In this document: one piece after another, positions 44,001 through 53,410 of the stretch
Position numbering within the stretch: position 1 is the stretch's first letter
How the letters are laid out: each line of letters opens with the position of its first letter
Program-made: the position numbers and the translations under genes
Notes under the pieces: generated by a model
The model's input: only the letters and a program-made list of their open reading frames with translations
Databases searched by the model: none
Told to the model about the DNA's origin: nothing
Assembly (NCBI GenBank): GCA_947498775.1
Contig: CANMLL010000002.1
Coordinates: 186,001-250,000 of the forward strand
From: an uncultured Aquimarina sp.
GTDB taxonomy: Bacteria; Bacteroidota; Bacteroidia; Flavobacteriales; Flavobacteriaceae
DNA length: 64,000 nt
Direction of reading: 5' to 3'

Positions 44001-47000
44001 GTGAGAAACGTCTGTCGACTCCTCCTCCATCTCCAAGTTCCCATCCACCAACAGCAATAAGTATTTTTACACCTTGCTGATGTCCTAAACTTACAATCTG
44101 TTGTAATTTACTTGGATTTGCCAATGGTTCTAAACCTCCATCACTTCTAGGAATTGCAAAGGCATAATTGATATGCGTTAACTTATCATATTGTATATTA
44201 TTTATACTACCCCATGATGGTGTATATCCTACTACTTTGAAACCACTACTGTCACAACCGCCACCATCAGATGTGACATTGATGTTGACACCTGCAGACG
44301 TTGTTGATTTATTACTATTGTCAGTCGCTTTTGCAGTAATTGTTTGATTGCCTATAGTTGCAGTCCAGTTTGTTGTATATGGAGCAGAAGTATCTTGTCC
44401 AATCATACTACCGTCAACATAAAATTCAACTTTAGAAACAGAACCATCAGTGTCTGAAGCATTAGCATTGATCGTTACCGTATTACCGACTACAAAAGAT
44501 TGTCCACTACTAGGAGAGGTAATTGAAACCTTTGGAGCACCACCACTTGGAGGATTTCCTCCACCATCGCACGCTCCCAGATCTTCCCACTCAGAACTTC
44601 CGACAGGGTTTTGTTGCGTCCACCATTTGGCTTTATATTCTCGACTATCAAGAGATACTACATCACCACCGCTATAAGCCTGTCCTGACACCCAAGCGGG
44701 CGCAGTACACGTTCCTGGGTTTCCTCCTCCGTCACATGCTCCAAGATCTTCCCACTCAGAACCTCCTGGAGTTTGTTGTGTCCACCATTTGGCTTTATAT
44801 TCACGACCTTGATAAGATACGATTTGTCCTCCGGTATATGCCTGGCCCGAAACCCATGCTGGTGCAGTACAAGATCCGCTTCCGCCACCATTAACGGTTA
44901 TTGAAACCGATGAAGACCCTTCTCCATTTTCATTATCAAAAGCTTTTACGGTAATCGTATAGCTTCCTGCTGATACATTTGTCCAGTTGTAACTATAAGG
45001 AGCATTAGCATCTTCACCTAGCAGGTTAGTACCATTGTAGAACGCTACTCTATTTACTGAACCATCACTATCTGATGCATTTGCTGAAATGGCAATATTA
45101 GAACCAGCCGTAAATGTTTCACCTTGAGCAGGGCTTGTAATAACTACTGTAGGCAACTCATTGCCACCAACGCCTGTTACAGAGATACTTATTGTTGATG
45201 TCGCACTAGCACCTTTATCATCATATGCTTTAGCAATAATTGAATGACTCCCTGCAGCAACATTATTCCAGGAATAGGAATAAGGAGCACTGTTATCTTC
45301 TGATAATAGCGTGGTTCCTTTATAAAATTGCACTCTTACAATACTTCCATCGGGATCACTTGCATTGGCTTCAATATTGATAGTATCACCTGCTGTGAAG
45401 TTTTCTCCCTCGTTTGGAGATGTTATCGAAACCATTGGTGGTTGGTTGCCTACACCCCCACTAGCAAATACTTCATTAATTGTATTCACTAAAGGAGATT
45501 TTACATTAGACCACCTTTTTAGCTTTGTACCAAATGATTGTGCTGAGCCCGAAAACTCAAGATCTCCAAAAACCGTCCAAATTATTGTTCCTGCCAAATT
45601 GTTTGCATTAATAAATTTAGCTTTTTCGGTTATTGATTCTTCATCATCATAACTTAAAAAGAAATTTCCTTTTACCATATAAGGTACTTTGGCTTGATCG
45701 TCCCATTTTCGAGTCCAACCACTACCTGATCCTGTTTTTTGCTTAATAAAAAAATGATTTGGCGTACCATCATACACTTCTTGCGGCCAATTGGTATAAT
45801 CGGCTGCTGTTTGTATGGGGCCGTCCGGCTGAATGGTAACTGCTCTTTTCACCGTTGGAGCATTTAAATCTGCTGCTCCATCGGTAACAACACCTCGACC
45901 ATAAAAAGGAGCTCCAAAATTAATTTTGTAAGTGGGTACTCCCATACCCTTCATTTTATCTAATAATGTCTGCCAGTTAAAATCAGGGGCTTCGGCTCCA
46001 TCATAAGGGTATACTGGCGCATTATGTCCAGCAATATTTGACCAACCTCCATTAAAATCATACGTCATCATATTAAAATAATCCATTGTATTGGTCAGTT
46101 TTGACCAATTGAACCCTTCTAATTTTTTATAATCTGCAGCCATTGCAGCTGTAATCAACTTATCTGGTCCTATGGCATCTCTAATTTCTTGTACTAAATT
46201 TTCAAAATTAGCATAGTCTGCATTGGTTCCGGTAAAATTCATTCCTGGAAAAGGCCCCGGATATTCCCAATCCAAGTCAATCCCATCAAAGCCCATATTA
46301 ATAAGCTTTTTACAGTCTTCTATAAAACGAGCCCTTTTAACAGGATCTGCCGCCATTTCTGGAAAATGCTTACACATACTCCACCCCCCAATAGATGCCA
46401 TTACTTTAACACCTTGTTGCTGCGCTAATTCTAATAAACCTTTGGCACCGCTACCTTCTTTTGGAAGTGGTAATGGCAAAACACCACTGAGCCCCCATTC
46501 TGGATGCGTCCATGTTGTTCCGCCAACCGTTACCTGGAAACCTAGAGCTTCTGCTCTTTGTTTTACAGATTCATTGATCCATTGAATAGGCTCAATTTCT
46601 CCAAAAAGTATATGAAAATCCCAACTACTGTAGACATCACCGTATAATAAATCGGCTGGTTGTTGTACTGCTCCGGGTTGATAAATATTCTTATTTCTTA
46701 AATCTCCGCTATGCAAGGATCCATCAACAGCAACTCCGAAAAAGGAATAATTTAAAATAGTATATTTCGAATAATCAATGTTTAATTGTGTTAATGCTCC
46801 TGCCGAAGGAACTCCAGCGCTGGCTGCTTTCCAGGCATCCCAATTGGTAATGTAACCAATAATCTGTTTGTTATGGTTCGAAGTGGTTGCACTGCCACCA
46901 GTATTAACTTGTGCATAAGTAGTACTTGTACTACATACAAGAATTAAAAAGAGAAGTGACATCGGAAACGATTTCCAACTGCACCACCACTCTTTGAGTG

Positions 47001-47019
47001 TAAATTTTGGGTCTTTCAT
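41020..47019 (-). CDS. Giant secreted chitinase with three GH18 domains and T9SS sorting domain
   Basis: A 1999-residue protein. The signal region is MSLLFLILVCSTSTTYAQ (the start may be Met1 or Met20). GH18-1 at ~50-510, active site FDGIDLDWEYPG (Glu ~250). Two Ig-like modules (~523-705). Two nearly identical CBM5/12-type modules (~712-815, WVSGQAY, EYKAKWWTQQ; DNA repeat 44565-44875). Ig-like module, then GH18-2 at ~920-1230, with LDGVDMDWEYPR (~1036). Two Ig-like modules, a chitin-binding module (~1427-1480) and an Ig-like module. GH18-3 at ~1580-1910, with FDGMDIDFEGQ (~1691), followed by a T9SS sorting domain (SPNPVSGDVIN...). GH18-3 is a paralog of the GH18 domain in the 37284 gene. All three active sites keep DxxDxDxE. 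ChiA-type proteins usually have two GH18 domains. Confidence 0.96.
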   Translation of the reverse strand: MKDPKFTLKEWWCSWKSFPMSLLFLILVCSTSTTYAQVNTGGSATTSNHNKQIIGYITNWDAWKAASAGVPSAGALTQLNIDYSKYTILNYSFFGVAVDGSLHSGDLRNKNIYQPGAVQQPADLLYGDVYSSWDFHILFGEIEPIQWINESVKQRAEALGFQVTVGGTTWTHPEWGLSGVLPLPLPKEGSGAKGLLELAQQQGVKVMASIGGWSMCKHFPEMAADPVKRARFIEDCKKLINMGFDGIDLDWEYPGPFPGMNFTGTNADYANFENLVQEIRDAIGPDKLITAAMAADYKKLEGFNWSKLTNTMDYFNMMTYDFNGGWSNIAGHNAPVYPYDGAEAPDFNWQTLLDKMKGMGVPTYKINFGAPFYGRGVVTDGAADLNAPTVKRAVTIQPDGPIQTAADYTNWPQEVYDGTPNHFFIKQKTGSGSGWTRKWDDQAKVPYMVKGNFFLSYDDEESITEKAKFINANNLAGTIIWTVFGDLEFSGSAQSFGTKLKRWSNVKSPLVNTINEVFASGGVGNQPPMVSITSPNEGENFTAGDTINIEANASDPDGSIVRVQFYKGTTLLSEDNSAPYSYSWNNVAAGSHSIIAKAYDDKGASATSTISISVTGVGGNELPTVVITSPAQGETFTAGSNIAISANASDSDGSVNRVAFYNGTNLLGEDANAPYSYNWTNVSAGSYTITVKAFDNENGEGSSSVSITVNGGGSGSCTAPAWVSGQAYTGGQIVSYQGREYKAKWWTQQTPGGSEWEDLGACDGGGNPGTCTAPAWVSGQAYSGGDVVSLDSREYKAKWWTQQNPVGSSEWEDLGACDGGGNPPSGGAPKVSITSPSSGQSFVVGNTVTINANASDTDGSVSKVEFYVDGSMIGQDTSAPYTTNWTATIGNQTITAKATDNSNKSTTSAGVNINVTSDGGGCDSSGFKVVGYTPSWGSINNIQYDKLTHINYAFAIPRSDGGLEPLANPSKLQQIVSLGHQQGVKILIAVGGWELGDGGGVDRRFSQLAANPTTRTAFVNNLVNFVNQYNLDGVDMDWEYPREGNEPQHFELLMEELGQAMHSRGKLLTAAVVVSGWNADGVLRGVFDDVDFLNIMAYDGNTHGSMAQATGGLDYWLGRGLPKEKVILGVPFYCRPQPESYANLLAMGADPNSDSFQGRNYNGIPTIKAKTELAQQRAGGIMIWELSHDTNDQSTSLLTAISQVAGNPCEPNNIAPTVAILAPTSGASFTAGNVVGIDASASDSDGTITKVTFYVDGNMISEDTTSPYSANWTATSGNHTITARATDNDAAVTNSSAVSISVNGDTTNQPPTVSITSPANDTSLTTGQNVAINADANDTDGNVSKVAFYVDGNMISEDTSAPYSANWTSTIGNHSLTAIATDDNNANTTSAVINITVQNDTGGGGCDAPQYVDGSQYNTGDKVQNFGKEYECIVGGWCTVGGPYAPGDPNGWAWPNAWKELGDCNGGNPPGGNQSPTVSITQPGSGQSFTTGSTITINASASDSDGNVSKVEFFRNSVKIGEDTSSPYSFTWNNAASGNYTLTAKATDNENATGESATVNISVGSTNPPNPGGDLPKRLLVGYWHNFINPAGPMKLSEVSDKWDIINIAFAVPTVPVGSTMTFTPDPAIYSSVQEFKNDVARLQSRGKKVLISMGGETGVVGVNTSADAQAFSTSMINIIREYGFDGMDIDFEGQSISLAGGDTDFKNPTSPKVVNLISAFRTILSQFGSDFILSMAPETLFVQGGFSSYGGPAGAYLPVIYALRNEMDYIHVQHYNTGCMLGLDGLCYGSANADFHVAMADMLLQGFPVAGGQQFPALRPDQVAIGLPATGSAAGSGYTTPAEVHKALDYIIKGQSFGGRYTLRNPSGYQNFRGLMTWSINWDKASGFGFSNPHRAYLDGLDSRATLVQGQNAMDATVSPNPVSGDVINLSIESDILNSTFDLQIFNATGIRVLEYRNTKIQKGNNLRTFDVSKLEEGLYFYTISTAKGKTTGKLIKR

Positions 47020-47343
47020 AATCGATTTGTGTTAAGTTTTAAAAGAATTTATTTTGTATTCAACAGAAAAGACTTTCTGGGATCTTTTCTTTCGATATGA
47101 AAATTATAAAGAAGTGTTAATTTCTAAAAACTAATTAGCTGAATGACTTAAAAGTGTAGCTGTTTAGAACTAAAAGATAGTATAAAGGGGTTAAAAAAAT
47201 AATTATGTGATTAATCCCAAAAAGCTTGTTGTTTATCTAAAAAAACAGCATGGTTTAACAAAAAATAGGTATTTTCAGTTTGTAATTAACACCCTAAACC
47301 TTTCATCAAAATCAAAATCAATAAAGAAATAGCACATCACAGT
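47020..47343. promoter_or_regulatory. Divergent regulatory gap between giant chitinase and LytS kinase
   Basis: A 324-base A+T-rich stretch serving two outward transcripts. Next to the chitinase start the minus strand reads AACTTAACACAAATCGATT before ATG. The same AACTTAACACAAAT precedes the astacin start at 37242, and CCTAACACAAAC precedes the GH18 lipoprotein start at 63046. I cannot assign -33/-7 boxes with confidence. Targets of the HTCS or LytTR regulator would be expected here. Confidence 0.5.
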
Positions 47344-48351
47344 TTGTTCTGGCTCATATATTTTACGCTAAACACGTTGCGTTGGGGTAGTTACTTTGAT
47401 GATTATTTGTACTCATTTCAATCCAACCTTGTCGAGTTTACTGTACACATTATTTTGGTATATTTTAATCTCTATTTCTTACTCCCAAGGTTAATACCGA
47501 ATAAGTATTTAGCATATATTTTTATACTGCTAACTTCGATTCTTACCATGACATTGGTACGAATTATTTTTACCTATGAGTTTGTTACTACCGATGTTTT
47601 TCCTGAGTCTGAAAGATCTGAAGATTCTATTTTTGATTTGAATTATATAGCTGCGGCATTTATAGGAGAAATTTATGTAATTGGTTTTACCACGGCTATA
47701 AAAATAACCATTGATTATGTAAAAAACCTGCGTAAAACTGAAGAATTAGAGAAACAGGGGCTTAAAAATGAACTTTCTTTGCTCAAATCACAACTGCAAC
47801 CCCATTTTTTCTTTAATACCCTTAATAATTTATATGCTCTAACTCTAGAGAAATCTGATGAGGCACCAGAAACAGTTGTCAAACTTTCTGAGTTTATGAG
47901 TTATGTTATTTATCAGGGAAATAAGAAAAGAGTTTCATTAATGGATGAGATAAAATATATTCAAAATTATATTGATCTGGAACGTTTACGATTTGGAGAT
48001 CGTGTTCAGGTTGAATTTTCTATAACAGGTAACATAGAAGGTCAAAGTATCCCACCTTTACTTCTTTTGCAATTTGTTGAAAATTCTTTTAAGCATGGTA
48101 CCGATCATGAATTGGGAAAGGTAACATTATCATTTAATCTTGAAGTTAAGCAGTATTGGTTAATTTTCAAGACCGAAAATAAAAAACATAGGGGTATAAC
48201 CGAACCTAAAACACAAGGTATAGGTTTAAAAAATACTATACGAAGATTGAAATTATTATATGAATCTAATTATGAGTTCATCATTAATGAAAATGAAACT
48301 TATTATGCAATCACCTTAAAAATTCCACTTGAAGAAAATGATAAAGAATAA
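47344..48351 (+). CDS. LytS-type sensor histidine kinase
   Basis: A ~335-residue inner-membrane kinase. Four hydrophobic segments span ~1-130 (LIYFTLNTL; FTVHIILVYFNLYFLL; YIFILLTSILTMTLV; FIGEIYVIGFTTAI). A His_kinase domain follows with LKSQLQPHFFFNTLNNLYAL (phospho-His ~155) and an ATPase domain with N-box LQFVENSFKHGTD and G-box QGIGLKNTIRRL. The only usable start codon near this position is TTG at 47344; upstream codons (KEIAHHSLFW) also look coding-like, without ATG. The family signals to LytTR regulators; one lies at 52655, beyond the HTCS gene. The gene is divergent from the giant chitinase. Confidence 0.9.
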   Translation: MFWLIYFTLNTLRWGSYFDDYLYSFQSNLVEFTVHIILVYFNLYFLLPRLIPNKYLAYIFILLTSILTMTLVRIIFTYEFVTTDVFPESERSEDSIFDLNYIAAAFIGEIYVIGFTTAIKITIDYVKNLRKTEELEKQGLKNELSLLKSQLQPHFFFNTLNNLYALTLEKSDEAPETVVKLSEFMSYVIYQGNKKRVSLMDEIKYIQNYIDLERLRFGDRVQVEFSITGNIEGQSIPPLLLLQFVENSFKHGTDHELGKVTLSFNLEVKQYWLIFKTENKKHRGITEPKTQGIGLKNTIRRLKLLYESNYEFIINENETYYAITLKIPLEENDKE

Positions 48352-48409
48352 ATTTTGAACGTTTACATAACTATTCTTAATCATTTTCCTATAAATACTA
48401 TCGTATACA

Positions 48410-51400
48410 ATGACCAAATTTAAAACGTATATAGTTACCTTACTACTAATTACATTTCAATCTATATGGGCTCAAAAAGAGCATACTAACCATGTGATCA
48501 CTCATTTTGGAAGTAGACAGGGATTATCTCATGGTCATGTGAATTCTATTGTAAGTGATCAACAAAATATTAAATGGATTGGTACAGAAAACGGTATTAC
48601 AAAATATAATGGTTCTGAATTTGACTACATACGACTCAATAAAAAATATGCCGAATTAAAAAATGAAAATATAGGGGTATTATTTACAGATAGTAAAAAC
48701 AACCTGTGGATAGGAACAAAAGGCGGTGGCTTCTCTATGTTGAACATTGAAAAAAATACAATCAAAAATTATAACTACCTTATAGATCCTCATAATAAAA
48801 GTGACCAGCGTATTTTAAGCATAGCTCAAGATGCACAAGGAAACATTTGGATCGGCACCTGGGGTAATGGAATCTTTGTTATTGATCCCGAAAATGAAAC
48901 GCTCTTAAACCATTTCAATACAACCTGTCTTGTTTATACAATATTAAAAGATATTTACGGAAATATGTGGTGGGGCAATTATAATGTACTAACTAGGTAT
49001 AATCCTGTATTAAAAGAATTAAAAGAATTTCCTCTCGACACAGAAATAACTGATTTAATTAATGATCCCTTTCGAAACAAAATTTGGATAGGAACGGCGC
49101 TCAATCCCAGTACCAATATTTACAATTTTGATCATACCACCCAAAAAATAAATCCTTTGAAAACCGGCGTGCAAACTAGTTTTGCCCGATATCTAGCAAT
49201 GGATCAAGAAAATAAATTATGGATTGGAACCTGGAGTAACGGTTTATATGTAAGCGATGCCGATTTAAAAACCTTTACAGAAGTTAATATTCAAAAAACA
49301 AATACTCGAAAAGACAACATTAATTTTGAAACTGTTTTAGACATACACATCGATAAGAATAATATTATATGGTTATCAATGGCATACGGCGGCGGAGTTA
49401 TTCAAATAATCCCTAATAAAAAATTCACGAATGCTTATCATCAAATAGAGAACGGTATGCTTCAAAGAGATTTTAATGTTCAATCTATATATAAAGGAGC
49501 TAATAAACTTTGGGTGGGAACTTTCGAAAATGGTCTTTTCATGGGTGATAATTTTTCTTCTTTGAAAAACGTAGAATTACAACATCATAAAAGTGCTTCG
49601 TATACATATAAAAATAAACTGTTTGTAGGTTTTCTAGAAGGATTTAGAATATACAATATTGAAAATCAGGAAGAAATCTTTAGGTATCCAACCATTGAGA
49701 GAGTCAATTCATTTTTGATAGATCAAAAAGAACGTTTATGGATAGGTACAGAGCATGATGGTATCGCTATGGTACCTCTAAAGGATATTTCTGAATCAAA
49801 AAAATACAGGTATTTTCATGACGGTGGTTCTGGAAATTTCAGGCTTAATAATACGGATAGAATCACAGATATAAAATTAGATAAGCAAGGTAATGTTTGG
49901 GTTGGAACCCATAATGGTTTCCATATATTTGATGAAAATTCACAATCCTTTATACATAACACCTTATTGATGGATGAGGATTTACCCAGCACAATAGTAA
50001 ACAATATTCATTTTACAGATACTATCGCCTGGGTTGGAACAGCTAATGGTTTATTAAAGTTGATATTTGCAAATAACGCATTGATTCTCAAAAAAAAGTA
50101 TACTACTGCAGACGGGCTTAACAATGATTTTATTTCTTCCATTACCAGTGATAATGATAATAATTTGTGGTTAAGCACAACAACTGAAATTGTGAAATTT
50201 GATGTAAAGAAAAACATGTTCATCAATTACGGAGAAGTCGACGGTATCGAGACCTCTTCGTTCAATCAAAAATCAGTATTCAATGATGGTGATTACATAT
50301 ATTTTGGCGGTATAGATAATGTTACTTATTTCGATCCAGAAAATATTACAAACATTTCAATAAAACCTGAAGTAGTCATCTCTAAAACGGTCATAGACAA
50401 TCAACATATAACTCCCGGACAACTCGTAAACGGTAGGGTTGTATTGGATAAAAATATCAATTCAACTTATGAAATTGTTTTGACACATAGGGAAAAAGCA
50501 ATTTTAATAAACTTTGGTTTAAATGATTATTTAGGAGAGCTAAATGCTAAATATAAATATAAACTTGAAGGATTTCAGGATACATGGATCGACCTTAAAA
50601 ACAGAAACCAAATTAGTTTTACAGGCCTACCCAGCGGAACATATAATCTACACATCATTGGTTCTAGAGATAATCAGGAATGGAGCGAGCCAAAGACAAT
50701 TAGCTTAGTGATAAAACCTTCTCCTTTTTTAAGTATTTGGGCGTATGTTTTTTATGTCATACTTTGTTTTGGCTTTTTATGGTTACTATACTTTATTAAA
50801 ACCAGACAGGATAAACTAAAAACCACCCTGGAGATTGCACGAATAGATAAAGAAAAAGAAACAGAACTCACTGAAGCAAAACTTAAATTTTTTACCAATA
50901 TTTCGCACGAATTTAGAACACCGCTCACACTAATTGTTAGCCCCCTTGCAGAAATATTGGAAAACAAGAACTTACCGCCTTCTGTTATAGAAAAGCTTAT
51001 CATTGTTCAGCGAAATTCAAATCGATTATTAAACCTTGTAAGCCAGTTATTAGATTTTAGAAAAGCCGATCACAATCTTTTAACACTTGATGTAGATACA
51101 GATAATTTTGTGAGTTTTGCCCACGAAGTTTTTTTATACTTCAACGAACTTGCAACATCCAGAAATATACAATATACCTTTCAATCCACCACCGATGATA
51201 TTACATTTCCTTTTGACAGGAATAATATGGAGATCGTATTATGTAATCTTCTATTTAATGCCTTTAAAAACACAAGCAGCAAAGATGAGATCTCTCTTAC
51301 CATAACAAAGGATGAAGATCATTGTATTATTACCATTAAAGATTCGGGAAAGGGAATTGAAGAAAAAGATTTAGAAAGGATTTTTGACAGGTTTTACCAA

Positions 51401-52459
51401 ATTAAAGCTAGTGAATCTGCAAAGATTATTGGTAGTGGTATTGGGTTAGCTTTTTCCAAAAAAATTATAGAACTACATCAAGGTACTATATCTGTAAACA
51501 GTATTCCCAACATAGGCTCAGAGTTTATGATTATCTTAAGTCTATCTGCATTATCTGCAACATCAAAACCGAACATCAATACTATACAAATTACATCACA
51601 ACAATCCATAGAACTTAATGATGCAAATGGTTATGAAACCATAGCACCAAAAGAATACGTTACCAAGAATACCATTCTGGTTATCGATGATAATAGTGAT
51701 ATCCGAAAATATCTACGAAGCTTATTGATAGAAAAATATAATGTTGATGAAGCAAAAAATGGAGGTATCGGATTTAAAAAAGCCGTTGAAACACATCCGG
51801 ATTTGATTATTTGTGATATAATGATGCCCGTAAAAGATGGTTTATCAGTATGCAATGATCTCAAAAAGCAGATTGCCACTTCTCATATTCCAATTGTTTT
51901 ATTGACCGCCCGTAGCTCTGTATTTTTTGAGCTTGAAGGATTAGAAACCGGAGCCGATGACTATATAACCAAGCCATTTAATCCAGCCATTGTTAAAGCC
52001 AAAATAGCATCTATATTATCCAATAGAGAAAAGTTAAGAGCATATCTGCAAAACAAAGTTAGGTTTGCACCAAAAGATGAAAAGAAACTACAATACAGTG
52101 AGGAAGAAAAGTTTATTCAAGTAGCAGTCAAACTTGTAGAAACCAATTTGCAAAACAATGAATTTGGTATAGAGGTTTTAGTTGACAAGTTACATATGAG
52201 CCAATCTTCATTATACCGAAAAATAAAATCATTAACCGGACTATCGCTTACAGCTTTTATTCGTTCTGTAAGGTTAAAAGCCGCAGGAGAAATGATCTTG
52301 AACACCGATGCAAAACTTAGTTACGTAGCTTACGAGGTAGGCTTCAATGATTACAATTATTTCAAAAAATCGTTTAAACAACATTTTAATTGCCTTCCTT
52401 CAGAGTACAAAAATCAAAAAAAGAAAGAACCGCATTCAAAAAAAATATCAAAAAACTAA
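48410..52459 (+). CDS. Hybrid two-component system sensor/AraC regulator
   Basis: A 1349-residue one-protein signalling system. Signal peptide (FQSIWAQ, ~22), then a double seven-bladed propeller (~30-690) with repeated WIGT-type motifs (IKWIGTENGI, LWIGTKGGG, KLWVGTFENG, VWVGTHNGF). Y_Y_Y-type domain (~700-775) and membrane helix (~780-800). HisKA with FFTNISHEFRTPL (phospho-His ~833), ATPase domain with GSGIGLAFSKKII (~1009), receiver with DLIICDIMMP (Asp ~1135), and AraC HTH at ~1245-1340. Known role: the propeller side senses periplasmic oligosaccharides and the AraC end switches on the polysaccharide locus. Chitin oligomers are the likely signal, given its place between the chitinase and GH20 genes. 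Confidence 0.97.
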   Translation: MTKFKTYIVTLLLITFQSIWAQKEHTNHVITHFGSRQGLSHGHVNSIVSDQQNIKWIGTENGITKYNGSEFDYIRLNKKYAELKNENIGVLFTDSKNNLWIGTKGGGFSMLNIEKNTIKNYNYLIDPHNKSDQRILSIAQDAQGNIWIGTWGNGIFVIDPENETLLNHFNTTCLVYTILKDIYGNMWWGNYNVLTRYNPVLKELKEFPLDTEITDLINDPFRNKIWIGTALNPSTNIYNFDHTTQKINPLKTGVQTSFARYLAMDQENKLWIGTWSNGLYVSDADLKTFTEVNIQKTNTRKDNINFETVLDIHIDKNNIIWLSMAYGGGVIQIIPNKKFTNAYHQIENGMLQRDFNVQSIYKGANKLWVGTFENGLFMGDNFSSLKNVELQHHKSASYTYKNKLFVGFLEGFRIYNIENQEEIFRYPTIERVNSFLIDQKERLWIGTEHDGIAMVPLKDISESKKYRYFHDGGSGNFRLNNTDRITDIKLDKQGNVWVGTHNGFHIFDENSQSFIHNTLLMDEDLPSTIVNNIHFTDTIAWVGTANGLLKLIFANNALILKKKYTTADGLNNDFISSITSDNDNNLWLSTTTEIVKFDVKKNMFINYGEVDGIETSSFNQKSVFNDGDYIYFGGIDNVTYFDPENITNISIKPEVVISKTVIDNQHITPGQLVNGRVVLDKNINSTYEIVLTHREKAILINFGLNDYLGELNAKYKYKLEGFQDTWIDLKNRNQISFTGLPSGTYNLHIIGSRDNQEWSEPKTISLVIKPSPFLSIWAYVFYVILCFGFLWLLYFIKTRQDKLKTTLEIARIDKEKETELTEAKLKFFTNISHEFRTPLTLIVSPLAEILENKNLPPSVIEKLIIVQRNSNRLLNLVSQLLDFRKADHNLLTLDVDTDNFVSFAHEVFLYFNELATSRNIQYTFQSTTDDITFPFDRNNMEIVLCNLLFNAFKNTSSKDEISLTITKDEDHCIITIKDSGKGIEEKDLERIFDRFYQIKASESAKIIGSGIGLAFSKKIIELHQGTISVNSIPNIGSEFMIILSLSALSATSKPNINTIQITSQQSIELNDANGYETIAPKEYVTKNTILVIDDNSDIRKYLRSLLIEKYNVDEAKNGGIGFKKAVETHPDLIICDIMMPVKDGLSVCNDLKKQIATSHIPIVLLTARSSVFFELEGLETGADDYITKPFNPAIVKAKIASILSNREKLRAYLQNKVRFAPKDEKKLQYSEEEKFIQVAVKLVETNLQNNEFGIEVLVDKLHMSQSSLYRKIKSLTGLSLTAFIRSVRLKAAGEMILNTDAKLSYVAYEVGFNDYNYFKKSFKQHFNCLPSEYKNQKKKEPHSKKISKN

Positions 52460-52654
52460 ACCATTATGTACTACGGGTGCATTGGGGTTATGTGGTAATG
52501 ACACACAAATACGATGTGCGAAGTTATGACATAAGGATATGAGTTATTTGTAATACGCTTTGAACTATTTGACATAGCATCCTTCTGTGTTATAACATAA
52601 TTTAGTTTCAATTTTTTCAGCATAACACCACACAAACTCACAATCCCCCATAAC

Positions 52655-53386
52655 ATGAAAATAAAATGCTTAATAATTGATGACGAACCACTAGCAATTA
52701 AGATTATCAAAAAACATCTGGAAAGTTTTGAAGATTTTGAAGTCACCCATACATTCAACAATCCTATTGAAGCCTTCAACATACTGGCTCAAGAACCTAT
52801 AGACCTGGTTTTTTTAGACATAAACATGCCAAGGTTAAACGGTATCGAGTTTATTCGAAACCTTACTACTTCACCATATATCATTATTACTACTGCATAT
52901 CGAGAATATGCAGTAGAAAGTTTTGAACTTGATGTTCTAGATTATTTGGTGAAACCAATATCCTTGAAAAGGTTAATGAAAGCATTAAACAAAGTTTCAC
53001 ATCAAATAAATCTTAAAACCGATTTTAAAAATGAAGGTTACAAAGGCATAGCCAGGCACAAGAAAAATAACCATTTCTTTGTAAAAGTCAACAAAAAAAT
53101 GGTTAAAATTCATTTTAATGATATTCTTTATATCGAAAGTTTAAAAGATTATGTTTCCATTAAAACCATAAATAAGGATTATATCACTCATTACAATCTG
53201 TCTGCAATCACAAAGTTAGTACCCAAATTTGACTTCATGAGAATTCACCGATCTTTTACTATTGCTTTAAATAAAGTCAACGCTATTGAAGGTAATTGTG
53301 TTCATATCCATAATAAAATGATCCCAATTGGTCGAAATTATGTCAAAGAAGTCAAAGGAAAAATTTTAAGCGGTTTTGTAATGTAA
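52655..53386 (+). CDS. LytTR-family response regulator
   Basis: A 243-residue cytoplasmic protein. The receiver domain has DDEPLAIKIIKKHL at the start, the phospho-acceptor in LVFLDINMPRLNG (Asp ~54) and the Lys motif in VLDYLVKPISL (~104). The C-terminal LytTR DNA-binding domain contains KMVKIHFNDILYIESLKDYV (~150) and MRIHRSFTIALNKVNAIEGN (~195). The LytS-type kinase at 47344 is its natural partner, but the HTCS gene stands between them, which suggests one operon with two signalling routes. It converges with the GH20 gene, the stops 25 bases apart. Confidence 0.95.
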   Translation: MKIKCLIIDDEPLAIKIIKKHLESFEDFEVTHTFNNPIEAFNILAQEPIDLVFLDINMPRLNGIEFIRNLTTSPYIIITTAYREYAVESFELDVLDYLVKPISLKRLMKALNKVSHQINLKTDFKNEGYKGIARHKKNNHFFVKVNKKMVKIHFNDILYIESLKDYVSIKTINKDYITHYNLSAITKLVPKFDFMRIHRSFTIALNKVNAIEGNCVHIHNKMIPIGRNYVKEVKGKILSGFVM

Positions 53387-53410
53387 ATACCTCTAAAATT
53401 TTTGTGCTCA

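Noticed and set aside
46223..46585. Plus-strand open frame of 120 codons
   Set aside because: Antisense shadow of the first GH18 domain.
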